Assembly (NCBI GenBank): GCA_033855775.1
Contig: JAWVFT010000120.1
Span: forward strand, 1 to 28,280
Length of the DNA stretch: 28,280 bases
Source of the DNA: DASVTR01 sp033855775
Lineage (GTDB): Bacteria; Acidobacteriota; Blastocatellia; Pyrinomonadales; Pyrinomonadaceae
Direction of reading: 5' to 3'
Below, piece after piece: positions 6,443 to 17,100 of the stretch (positions are counted from its first letter, which is position 1; every line of letters starts with the position of its first letter). The position numbers and the translations under genes are program-made. Under the pieces are notes generated by a model. That model saw only the letters and a list, made by a program, of their open reading frames with translations. It was not told the DNA's origin and did not search any database.

Positions 6443-9400
6443 GCAGTTCGAGGGGCCTTCGCCGGATAATCAATTCGCAGAGTCAACGACGGACATCGCC
6501 ATCGTCGGCATGAGCGGTCGTTTTCCGGGCGCGCGTAACGTCGCGGAGTTCTGGCGCAACCTGCGCGACGGCGTTGAGTCAATCTCCTTCTTCACGGACG
6601 AAGAACTGGCGGCGGCGGGCGTCGAGCCTGCTGCGTTTCAGAGCCCGAACTACGTCAGGGCCGCGGGCGTGCTCGCAGACGTGGAACTCTTCGACGCGGC
6701 GTTCTTCGGCTTCAATCCCAAGGACGCGGAGACGCTCGACCCGCAGCAGCGCATCTTTCTCGAAAGCTCCTGGGAAGCTTTGGAGGACGCGGGCTACAAC
6801 CCTGAAACTTATGGCGGCTTGATTGGCGTCTACGCGGGCTCAAGCGCTAGCAGCTATCTCTCGAATCTCTACTCGCATCCCGAACTGGTCAGCGCGCTCG
6901 GCGATTTCCAACTCAACCTTGGCAACGATAAAGACAACCTGACCACCAACGTCTCTTACAAACTGAATCTGAAGGGGCCGAGCATGGCCGTGCAATCCGC
7001 TTGCTCGACTTCTCTGATAGCGGTCTGCGTGGCCTGTCAAAATTTGCTGAGCTATCAATGCGACATGGCTCTGGCGGGCGGCGTGCGCGTGGTCGTGCCG
7101 CAGGCTCTGGGCTATTTTTATCAGGAAGGCGGCATCATGTCGCCGGACGGGCATTGCCGCGCCTTCGACGCGCAGGCGCGCGGGACGGTCGGCGGCAACG
7201 GCGTCGGCATCGTCGTCTTGAAGCGCTTGGACGACGCGCTCGCCGACGGCGATCAAGTCTACGCGGTCATCAAGGGCGCGGGCGTCAACAACGACGGCGC
7301 GGTCAAGGTCGGCTACACGGCTCCGAGCATCGAAGGGCAAGCGCAGGTCATCAGCATGGCGCAGGCCGTCGCGGGCGTCGAAGCCGAAACGATTACCTAC
7401 GTCGAAGCTCACGGCACGGGAACAGACCTCGGCGACCCCATCGAAGTCGCAGCCCTGACGCAAGCCTTCCGCAGCAACACCGAGCGGAAAAACTTCTGCG
7501 CCCTCGGCTCTGTCAAAACCAACATCGGGCATCTGGACACGGCTTCGGGCATCGCCGGTTTGATTAAGACCGTGCTGGCTCTCAAGCATCAGGAGATACC
7601 GCCGAGCCTCAATTTCGAGCGGCCCAACCCGAAGATTGATTTCGCCGGTTCGCCTTTCTACGTCAACAGCCGTCTCGCCGAATGGAAGACGAACAAAGGG
7701 CCGCGCCGCGCGGGCGTTAGCTCTTTCGGCATCGGCGGAACCAACGCTCACGTCGTCCTCGAAGAAGCTCCTTCGACCGCCGCCGTCGAAGCCAGCGAGG
7801 GCGAGCAACTGCTCATCCTGTCCGCGCGCTCGCGCAACGCTTTGGAGGCCGCGACCGCCAACCTGACAACGCATCTACGACAGCATCCCGAACTGAATCT
7901 GGCCGACGTGGCCTACACTTTACAAGTCGGGCGGCGCGCGTTCAGCTACCGCCGCGCCGTCGTCTGCCGCAGCACGGACGACGCTTTGAGCGCGCTTGAG
8001 AAGACGGACGCGCGGCGTGTCAACACGTCCGAACGAACGACGGCGAGCCGCCATGTTGTCTTCATGTTTCCGGGGCAGGGCGCGCAGCACATCCAGATGG
8101 CCCGCGAAGTTTACCGGGCCGAGCCTTTCTTTCGTCAACAGGTTGACCGCTGCTGCGAACTGCTCAGGCCGCAGCTTGGACTCGACCTGCGCGAGGTCTT
8201 GTTCGCGGACGATGAGCGAGGAAGCGAAGCCGCCGCCGGGTTGCAGCAGACGCGCCTTGCGCAGCCCGCGCTGTTTGTCATCGAGTATGCGTTGGCGCGG
8301 CTCTGGATGGAGTGGGGCTTGAGTCCGAAGGCGATGATTGGTCACAGCATCGGCGAGTATGTCGCGGCGACTCTGGCCGGAGTCTTCTCTCTGGAAGACG
8401 CGCTCTCGTTGGTGGCGGCGCGAGGGCGTTTGATGCAGCGCATGCCCGCGGGCGCGATGCTCGCCGTGCCTCTCGCGGCGCGCGAGGCGGAGCGCCTTCT
8501 CGGCCCGGACATAGCGCTTGCGGCTGTCAACAATCCTTCGCTGTGCGTCGTCTCCGGCACCTTGGAGGCCGTCGCTCAGTTGGAGACTAAACTGTCCGCC
8601 GAAGGTCTGGCGTGCCGTCGCCTGCAAACTTCTCACGCCTTTCATTCGCAGATGATGGAGCCGATGCTCGAAGAGTTTGCCGCCGAAGTCAAAAGGGTCG
8701 CTCTGCATCCGCCGCGAGTCTCTTACGTGTCGAACCTGACGGGCGAATGGATAACGGCGGAGGACGCGACCGACCCGCGTTACTGGGTCGAGCACCTGCG
8801 CCGGACGGTTCGCTTCAGCGAAGGCCTGGAACGCCTCTTCGCCAATCCAGATTGGCTGCTGCTTGAGGTCGGCCCCGGCCAAACCTTGAGCAGCCTCGCG
8901 CGCCAGCATTCGTCGAAGCCGCCGGAGCAAGCCGTGCTCGCTTCGTTAACTCATCGTGATGACGAGCAAGGGGGCGCGCGCTTCATACTGAACACTCTGG
9001 GCCGCCTCTGGCTGGCGGGCGCGCAGGTCAACTGGCAACAACTGCGCGCACATGAACAACGCCGCAGAGTCTCGCTGCCGACTTATCCCTTCGAGCGTCG
9101 CCGCTTCTGGGTTGATTATCAAGCGCAGCCGGACGCCGTTTCTCATCAACATCAACTCTCGCTCGCTAAGAAGCCGGACATAGCCGATTGGTTCTACCTG
9201 CCATCATGGAAACGAAGCGCGCCCGCCGAGCTTTTCCGGCGGCAAGAATTTTTGGCCGGGCGCAATCGTTGGCTCTTGTTCGGCGATGCATGCGGCGTGG
9301 CCGGGCAGTTGGCAGAAAAGTTGGAGCAGGCGAATCAGGACGTGACGCTCGTCATCGCGGGCGAGAATTTCATGAAGCGCGGCGAGCGTCTCTATGAAGT

Positions 9401-11147
9401 GAACGCTGGCCGCAGCGACGACTATAAAAAGTTGCTCGCGGAGCTTCGCGCGCAGGACAAAGCTCCGCAGCGCATCGTTCACCTGTGGAGCGTGACGCAG
9501 GGCGAGCAGCAATCGGACGCCGCGATTGACGCTTTCGACCGCGCGCAGGAGGCTGGCTTCTACAGCTTGCTCTACATCGCGCAGGCAATTGGCGACTTGA
9601 ACTTGACGGGCGAGTTGCGACTCGATGTCGTCTCGAACAACGTGCAGGCCGTGACGGGCGAAGAGTTGCTCTGCCCTTTGAAGGCGACGCTGCGCGGCCC
9701 CGTCGAAGTCATCCCGCAGGAGTATCCGAACATCGCTTGTCGCAGCGTTGATTTCGACATGGCGGCTGGCTCGCGCGCAGATGAAAAGTTGATAGCGCAA
9801 CTTTTCTCGGAGCTAACGGCGGAAGCTCCCGGCGCGGTCGCAGCCTATCGCGGCAATCATCGCTGGACGCAAACGTTCGAGGCCGTGCGCGTGGACGCAG
9901 GAGCAGCCGCCAACCAGCGTTTGCGAGAGCGCGGCGTCTATCTCATCACGGGCGGCATGGGCGGCATCGGCCTCGCGCTGGCGGAATATCTGGCGAAGAC
10001 TCTGCGCGCGAGGCTCGCTCTCGTCGGTCGTTCCGCTTTGCCCGCGAAGCATGACTGGCAAGAGTGGCTGGCCGCGCATGACGAGTCGGACGCGACGAGT
10101 CGCAAGCTTCGCAAGCTCGAACAACTCGAAGCGGCGGGCGCGGAGGTGTTGACCTTCAGCGCGGACGTGTCGGACGCGGCGGCGATGCTTGAAGTCGTCA
10201 GGCAAACGCGCGAGCAGTTCGGCGACATCAACGGCGTCGTGCATTCGGCGGGCGTGGCCGGTGGCCGGATGATTCAGTTGCAAACGCCGGCGGTGGCGGG
10301 CGGCGTGTTCGCCCCGAAAGCGAAAGGCTTGCTCGTTCTGGAAGAAGCGCTCGCCGGGACGAAGCCGGATTTTCTGTTGCTCTGTTCTTCGCTCAGCGCG
10401 ATTGAGGCTCCGCTCGGGCAGGTGGATTACTGTAGCGCGAACGCTTTCCTTGACGCCTACGCGCACCGCGCCAATCTCAACGAAGGGCGCAACGTTATCT
10501 CCGTCAACTGGGACGCATGGCAGGAAGTCGGCATGGCTGTCAACACGACCATTCCGCGCGACCTCGAAAACTGGCGAGCCGAAAGTCTCGAACGCGGCAT
10601 CATGCCCGCCGAAGGCGTTGAGGTCTTCACGCGCGTGTTGCAGACGACGTTGCCGCAAGTCGCCGTCTCGACCACAGACTTGGGGGCTGCGCTTGAGGCT
10701 CATGCCGAAGAAGAGCAGAGCGATGAAGCGAGCGCGGCGGACATCGCGCAGCCCGCGCACGCGCGGCCAGAGTTGACGGTTGATTACGTTGCGCCGCGAA
10801 CCGAGATTGAACAATCAATCGCAAGCATCTGGCAGGAGTTGCTAGGCGTCGGGCAGGTCGGCGTCAACGACAACTTCTTCGAGCTTGGCGGACACTCTTT
10901 GCTCGCCCTCCAACTTATCTCGCGCCTGCGCGCAACCTTTCAGGCCGAGGTCAGTTTGCAACTCGTCTTCAATTCGCCCACGGTCGCAGACTTGGCAGCA
11001 GTGATTGAACGGAGCGGGCAGGCGGCGCGCGAAGAGGCGGAGAAAATCGAGCAGACCTTGCGGCTCGTCGAGCAGCTTACAGAAAGCGAGTTGCAGGAAC
11101 TTTTAGCCGTGCAGGATTCCATTCAGGAGTCGGTAACAGATGAGTGA
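6435..11147 (+). CDS. Type I polyketide synthase, module 2 (KS-AT-KR-ACP)
   Basis: The chosen ATG (6435) overlaps the NRPS1 stop (ATGGCTGA) and follows a GGAGGG site; the frame stays open upstream, but that part only shadows NRPS1. The protein has 1570 residues. The ketosynthase (about 19-445) has the C190, H326 (EAHGTGTD) and H366 (NIGHLD) triad. The acyltransferase (about 540-860) has GHSIGE with S638 and HAFH at 734-737, a signature associated with malonyl-CoA. A structural KR half (about 915-1140, beginning WFYLPSWKRS) precedes the catalytic ketoreductase with TGGMGGIG at 1172-1179 and S1319/Y1332/N1336. No dehydratase or enoylreductase is present, so a beta-hydroxyl should remain. The carrier domain GGHSLLALQ (S1488) resembles peptidyl carriers, as is usual next to NRPS modules. 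The last about 40 residues are a charged helix (EEAEKIEQTLRLVEQL), a likely docking element. It extends the NRPS1 residue by two carbons. Confidence 0.93.
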   Translation: MAEQFEGPSPDNQFAESTTDIAIVGMSGRFPGARNVAEFWRNLRDGVESISFFTDEELAAAGVEPAAFQSPNYVRAAGVLADVELFDAAFFGFNPKDAETLDPQQRIFLESSWEALEDAGYNPETYGGLIGVYAGSSASSYLSNLYSHPELVSALGDFQLNLGNDKDNLTTNVSYKLNLKGPSMAVQSACSTSLIAVCVACQNLLSYQCDMALAGGVRVVVPQALGYFYQEGGIMSPDGHCRAFDAQARGTVGGNGVGIVVLKRLDDALADGDQVYAVIKGAGVNNDGAVKVGYTAPSIEGQAQVISMAQAVAGVEAETITYVEAHGTGTDLGDPIEVAALTQAFRSNTERKNFCALGSVKTNIGHLDTASGIAGLIKTVLALKHQEIPPSLNFERPNPKIDFAGSPFYVNSRLAEWKTNKGPRRAGVSSFGIGGTNAHVVLEEAPSTAAVEASEGEQLLILSARSRNALEAATANLTTHLRQHPELNLADVAYTLQVGRRAFSYRRAVVCRSTDDALSALEKTDARRVNTSERTTASRHVVFMFPGQGAQHIQMAREVYRAEPFFRQQVDRCCELLRPQLGLDLREVLFADDERGSEAAAGLQQTRLAQPALFVIEYALARLWMEWGLSPKAMIGHSIGEYVAATLAGVFSLEDALSLVAARGRLMQRMPAGAMLAVPLAAREAERLLGPDIALAAVNNPSLCVVSGTLEAVAQLETKLSAEGLACRRLQTSHAFHSQMMEPMLEEFAAEVKRVALHPPRVSYVSNLTGEWITAEDATDPRYWVEHLRRTVRFSEGLERLFANPDWLLLEVGPGQTLSSLARQHSSKPPEQAVLASLTHRDDEQGGARFILNTLGRLWLAGAQVNWQQLRAHEQRRRVSLPTYPFERRRFWVDYQAQPDAVSHQHQLSLAKKPDIADWFYLPSWKRSAPAELFRRQEFLAGRNRWLLFGDACGVAGQLAEKLEQANQDVTLVIAGENFMKRGERLYEVNAGRSDDYKKLLAELRAQDKAPQRIVHLWSVTQGEQQSDAAIDAFDRAQEAGFYSLLYIAQAIGDLNLTGELRLDVVSNNVQAVTGEELLCPLKATLRGPVEVIPQEYPNIACRSVDFDMAAGSRADEKLIAQLFSELTAEAPGAVAAYRGNHRWTQTFEAVRVDAGAAANQRLRERGVYLITGGMGGIGLALAEYLAKTLRARLALVGRSALPAKHDWQEWLAAHDESDATSRKLRKLEQLEAAGAEVLTFSADVSDAAAMLEVVRQTREQFGDINGVVHSAGVAGGRMIQLQTPAVAGGVFAPKAKGLLVLEEALAGTKPDFLLLCSSLSAIEAPLGQVDYCSANAFLDAYAHRANLNEGRNVISVNWDAWQEVGMAVNTTIPRDLENWRAESLERGIMPAEGVEVFTRVLQTTLPQVAVSTTDLGAALEAHAEEEQSDEASAADIAQPAHARPELTVDYVAPRTEIEQSIASIWQELLGVGQVGVNDNFFELGGHSLLALQLISRLRATFQAEVSLQLVFNSPTVADLAAVIERSGQAAREEAEKIEQTLRLVEQLTESELQELLAVQDSIQESVTDE

Positions 11148-14100
11148 ACTCTCCGAACGCATCGCCAGCCTCTCGCAGGAAAAGCGTGAACTGCTTGAGA
11201 AGCTGCTCAAGAAGGGCGGCGTCTCACGCGCGCGTCCCTCATTCATTCCTCGCGTCGCGGGCGACAACGCGCTGCCGCTCTCCTTCGCGCAGCAGCGGCT
11301 CTGGTTTCTGGATCAACTTGAACCCGGCAACTCTTTCTACAACATCTCAAGCCCCGTTCGCTTTAACTCAGCCGTCAACGTCTACGCCTTGAGCGCGAGC
11401 CTCAACGAGATAATTCGTCGCCACGAAATCCTGCGTAGCTCTTTCAGGCTCGTTGATGACAGCCCCGCTCAAGTCGTCGCTCAGTCTCTCGAACTGCCGC
11501 TGCCGCTCGTTGACTTAAGCGAGCTTCCGCCGCTGGAAAGCGAGCGCGCGGCGTCGCATCTCGCCAGCCTTGAGGCGCAGCAATCGTTCGACATGGCGCG
11601 CGGGCCGCTCATGCGCGCTAAGCTCGTGCGCCTCTCCGCAGAGCGGCACATACTGTTGTTGACGATGCATCACATCGTTTCCGATACGTGGTCGCTCGGC
11701 GTCCTTGAGCGTGAATTGTGGACGCTCTACGAAGCGATGCTGGCGGGGCAGCCGTCGCCGCTCGAAGAGTTGCCGATTCAATATGGCGACTACGCGGCGT
11801 GGCAGCGCGAGCAGTTGCAGGGCGAACTCCTTGAGACGCAGCTTGCTTACTGGAAGCGGCAGTTGAGCGACGCGCCGCCCTTGCTTGAGCTTCCGACCGA
11901 CAGGCCGCGCCCGCCCGCGCAGAGCTATCGCGGGGCGAGCCAATGGTTGAGCGTCTCGCCAGAATTGACCGGGCGGCTCAAGCAGCTTTCGCAGCGCGAG
12001 GGCGTGACGCTCTTTATGACGCTGCTCGCCGCCTTTCAAGTTTTGCTCTCGCGTTACGCAGGGCAGCCGGACATTCTCGTCGGCACGCCCGTGGCGGGGC
12101 GCAACCGCATCGAGTTGGAAGGGCTCATCGGATTCTTCATCAACACGCTTGTGCTGCGGACGGACTTGTCAGGCGAGCCGACGTTCCGCGAAACGCTTAA
12201 GCGCGTGCGCGAGGTCTGCGTCGGAGCCTACGCGCATCAGGATGTGCCGTTTGAAAAGCTGGTCGAAGAGTTGCAGCCGGAGCGCAGCCTGAGCCGCAAT
12301 CCGCTGTTCCAGGTCACGTTCCAACTCTTCAGTGACGCGCCTTCCATCGTCGCGCCGTTGGCGGAAGTTTCCGATGAGATGAACGCAAGCGGCGAGAGCT
12401 TGGAGTTCGATGAGGAGCGCGCGCCCGACGATGCGCCGCCGGATGACGAAGCCTTTTTAGAGATTGAGCGCGCGACGGCGATTTTTGATTTGACGTTTGA
12501 CATGTGGGAGAACGACGGCAGGCTTTCCGGCAGAGTCGAATACAGCACGGACTTGTTTGACGACGCGACCATCACGCGCCTGCTCGGCTCCTTCCAACAA
12601 CTGCTCGAAGACGCGGCGGCCAACCCGGACGAGCGCGTCTCTCGTCTGTCGCTCTTGAGCGAAGGCGAGCGCGACCTGTTGCTCTCTGAATGGAACGACA
12701 CGCGCGCGGATTTCTCTGCGGACGCATGCCTTCATGAATTGTTCGAGCAGCAAGCGGAGCGCGAGCCTTTGGCCGTGGCCGTCGTCTTCGAGCAAGAGAG
12801 CTTGACGTATGCGGAATTGAACGAGCGCGCTAATCGTCTTGCGCGCTACTTGATGCGTTTGGGCGTCGGGCCGGAGAGCTTCGTCGGAGTCTTGATGGAA
12901 CGTTCCGTCGAGATGGTCGTCGCGCTGCTCGGCGTGTTGAAGGCGGGCGCGGCCTACGTCCCGCTTGACCCTTCATATCCGCAGGAGCGTTTGCGTTTCA
13001 TGTTGGACGACGCGGGCGCGGGCGTGCTGCTGGCGCAAGCGCGTGTCGCGTCGTTGCTGCCGGAATACGATGGCCGCGTCGTGCTCGTCGATGCTGAAAG
13101 GGAAGCGATTTGTGACGAGGGCGCGGAGCCTTTGCGTAGCGGCGCGGAGCCGCGATGGCGCGGCGCGACGGCTGAAAACATTGCTTACGTCATCTATACA
13201 TCCGGCTCGACGGGGCGCCCTAAGGGCGTGATGATTTCCCATCGCGCCATCTGCAATCACATGCTATGGATGAACGAGCGTTGGCCGCTCGATGCGTCGG
13301 ACGCTGTGTTGCAGAAGACGCCGATTAGCTTCGACGCTTCGGTGTGGGAGTTTTACGCGCCGCTGTTCGCGGGCGCGCGGCTGGCGCTGGCTCGTCCCGA
13401 AGGCCAACGCGATAGCGCGTATCTCGTCGAAGCGATAAAGCAAGCGGGCGTCACCGTCGTCCAGCTTGTGCCTTCACAGTTGCAGATGCTGTTGGACGAG
13501 CCGAAGCTGTCCGAGTGCGAAAGCCTGCGGCGCGTCTTCTGCGGCGGCGAGGTTCTGACCACAGACCTTTGCGAACGCCTCCGCGCGCGCCTGGACACAG
13601 AGCTTCACAATATTTACGGCCCGACGGAAGCCGCGATTGACGCGACCGCATGGCAGTATGAACCGGACACAGAGCGCGCCGCGCAGCCCATCGGTCGGCC
13701 AATCAGCAATACGCAAATCTATCTACTCGACAAGCATCTTCAGCCCGTGCCAATCGGCGTCGCTGGCGAAATCTACATCGGCGGCGACGGCCTCGCGCGC
13801 GGCTACATCAACCGGCCAGAGTTGACCGCGGAGAAGTTTCTCCCTGACCCGTTCGGCACAGAAACGGGCGCGCGACTTTATCGAACGGGCGACCTCGCGC
13901 GCTATCTCCCGGACGGCGCGATAGAGTTCATCGGTCGTCTCGATTATCAGGTGAAGATCAGAGGCTTTCGCATCGAGTTGGGCGAGATTGAGGCTGTGCT
14001 CAGGCAGCACGCCCTTGTCCGCGAGGCGGCGGTCCTGGTAAGGGAAGACGTGCAGGGCGACAAGCGTTTGGTCGCTTACGTGGTTCGCGTTGAAGAGCTG

Positions 14101-17100
14101 GAAGGCGAGCTTAATGAGCAATCGCGGAGCGACAATCAACAGCCCGCTGGATTCAACGCCAATCCCGCGTCGCTGCTGCGCGCTCATCTGAAAAGTCGCC
14201 TGCCCGAACACATGCTGCCGTCGGCTTTCGTCTGGCTGGATACGTTGCCGCTGACGGCTGGCGGGAAATTGGACTGGCGCTCTCTGCCTGCGCCGGACGA
14301 CGCGCGACCGGCTCTCGATGAGATGTCCGCCGCGCCGCGAACTCCGGTCGAGGAAATTCTGGCGAACATCTGGGCGGGAATCCTGAGGCTTGAGCGCGTC
14401 GGCGTCAACGACAACTTCTTCGAGCTTGGCGGGCATTCGCTGCTCGGCACGCAGGTCATCTCGCGCGTGCGCGAAGCCTTCAATGTAGAGGTGCCGTTGC
14501 GCTCGCTCTTTGAAAGCCCGACGATTGCCGGGATGGCTGAAAGCGTCGAGACGGCGCTCAGGGCCGAACGCGGCAGCCTCGCGCCGCCGCTTGCGCCGGT
14601 TGAGCGCGAGCGCGAGCGCGAGCTTCCGCTCTCTTTCGCGCAGCAGCGGCTCTGGTTTTTAGACCAACTGGTTCCCGGCAATCCCTTCTACAATGTGGAC
14701 ACGACGACGCGGCTCAGTTCAGAGCTTGACGTGGACGCGCTCAAGCACAGCTTGAACGAGATTGTCCGGCGACACGAAGCCCTGCGCACGACCTTCAGGA
14801 TGGTTGACGGGCAACCGGCGCAAATCATTGCGCCCGCACTCAGGCTCGGCTTGCCCGTCATCAATCTCACGCATCTGCCGGACGCAGAGCGCGAAGCGGA
14901 GGCCGCGCGTCTGGCCCAACTTGAAGCGCAACGTCCTTTCAATCTATCCGAAGGGCCGCTCGTCAGAGCCAGCCTGTTACGGCTCGCGGCTGACGACTAC
15001 TTGCTCTTGTTGACGCTCCATCACATCGTCACGGATGGCTGGTCAATGGGCGTGTTGTTTGAAGAGTTGTGGACGCTCTACGAGACTTACGCGGCGGGCA
15101 GCGAGTCGGAGTTGGCGGAGCTTCCGCTGCAATACGCGGACTTCGCCGTCTGGCAGCGAGAGTGGTTGCAGGGCGAAGTGTTGGAGCGACAGTTGAGCTA
15201 CTGGAAGCGGCAACTGGCGGACATTCCAGCGCTGCAACTGCCGGCGGATCACGTGCGCCCCGCTGTCTCTTCCTACAAGGGCGCGCGGCTGCCATTGAGG
15301 TTCCCGGCTGAGTTGACCGCGCAACTGAGGAAGCTTTCGCGGAGCCACGGCGCGACTCTCTACATGACGCTGCTCGCAGCCTTCAAGGCTCTGCTGTGTC
15401 GCTACTCAGGGCAGACGGATATTGTCGTCGGCACGCCTGTGGCCGGGCGCGACCGCATCGAGTTGGAGCGCCTCATCGGTTTCTTCGTCAACACGCTGGC
15501 CCTGCGCACGGACGTGTCGGGCGACCCGTCGTTCCGGCTGCTGCTCGAAAGAGTCAGGGAAGTCTGCCTCGCCGCCTATGCGCATCAGGAAGCGCCGTTC
15601 GAGCGGCTGGTCGAAGAGTTGCAGCCGGAGCGCGACCTCAGCCGCAATCCTTTGTTCCAAGTCACCTTTCAATTGTTCAGCGCCTTAGACCTCTCCGAGC
15701 AAGCCTCGGACGCCAGCGAGCAGACCTTGCAGGTCGAGCGCGGGACGGCCATCTTCGACCTTGCTTTCACTTTATGGGAGAGTCAGGACGGGCTTGGCGG
15801 GCAGGTCGAATACAGCACGGAGCTATTCGACACCCCGACCATCGAGCGCATGATGGAGCACTACGAGCGACTGCTCGAAGGCTGTGTGGCCGACCCTGAA
15901 CTGCGCGTCTCGGAACTGCCGCTGCTCGGCGAGCAGGAGCGCGAGCGTTTGCTGGTCGAGTGGAATCAGACACAATCCGTTGAGCTTGAAAATCAGCGCT
16001 GCGTTCATGAATTGTTCGAGCAAGCGGCGCGGCGCGAGCCTTCGGCGGTGGCCATCGTCGGAGCGCGCGGCGCGGTCAGCTACGGCGAGTTGAATCGCAG
16101 GGCCAATCAACTCGCGCGCCATCTGGCGAAGCTCGGCATCGAGCCGGAGACGCGCGTCGGCGTGCTCTTTGAACGCTCGGTCGAGATGGTCGTCGCGCTG
16201 TTGGCAGTCTTGAAAGCGGGCGCGGCCTACGTCCCGCTCGACGGCTCGTACCCGCGCGAACGGCTCGCCTTTATGTTGAAGGATGCGGGCGTCGCGGCCC
16301 TGTTGACGGAGCAGCGATTGCAGAACGCGCTTCCGTCTTACGACGGGCCGCTGGTCTGCCTCGACGCGGAGTTGGAGACAATCGCGCGCGAGCCGGATGC
16401 TGATTTGGCGATTGATGTGAGGCCGTCGAACCTAGCCTACGTCATCTACACTTCTGGTTCGACGGGCAAGCCGAAGGGCGTCGGCATAGAGCATCGCAGC
16501 CTCGCCAATCTCGTCGGCTGGCACGCCGGGGCTTACGGCTTGACGGCTGAAGACCGCGCCGTGCTGCTCTCGGCTCCGGCCTTCGACGCTTCGGTCTGGG
16601 AGTTGTGGCCGTATCTCTGCGCGGGCGCGAGCGTTCACATTCCAACGGATGAGATACGCGAGTCTCCGTCGCTGCTGCTGGCTTGGCTGGCGGCGCAACG
16701 GATAAGCATCTGCTTCATGCCGACGCCGCTCGCCGAAATCATCATCGAAGAGACGCTGCCCGCGAGCCTTTCTCTGCGAACGCTTCTGACCGGAGCCGAC
16801 AAGCTGCACCTCTGGCCGCAGCCCGACTTGCCCTTCCGGCTGGCGAACAATTACGGGCCGACGGAAAACACCGTCGTCACGACCGCCGCATGGATTGACG
16901 CCGGCGGGAAGAGAAACGCGCTCCCGCCCATCGGTCATCCGATTGCCAACGTGCAGGTCTACATCCTGGACAAAAAGTTGCGGCCTCTGCCGGTCGGAGT
17001 CGCGGGCGAGTTATGCGTCGGCGGCTGTGGCCTCGCGCGCGGCTATCTGAACCAGCCGGAGTTGACCGCCGAAAAGTTTATCCCTCATCCGTTCAGCGCG

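Noticed and set aside
6840..7874. 344-codon minus-strand frame antisense to the ketosynthase
   Set aside because: It mirrors the KS coding sequence and is Arg/Asp/Ala-rich with no domain features.
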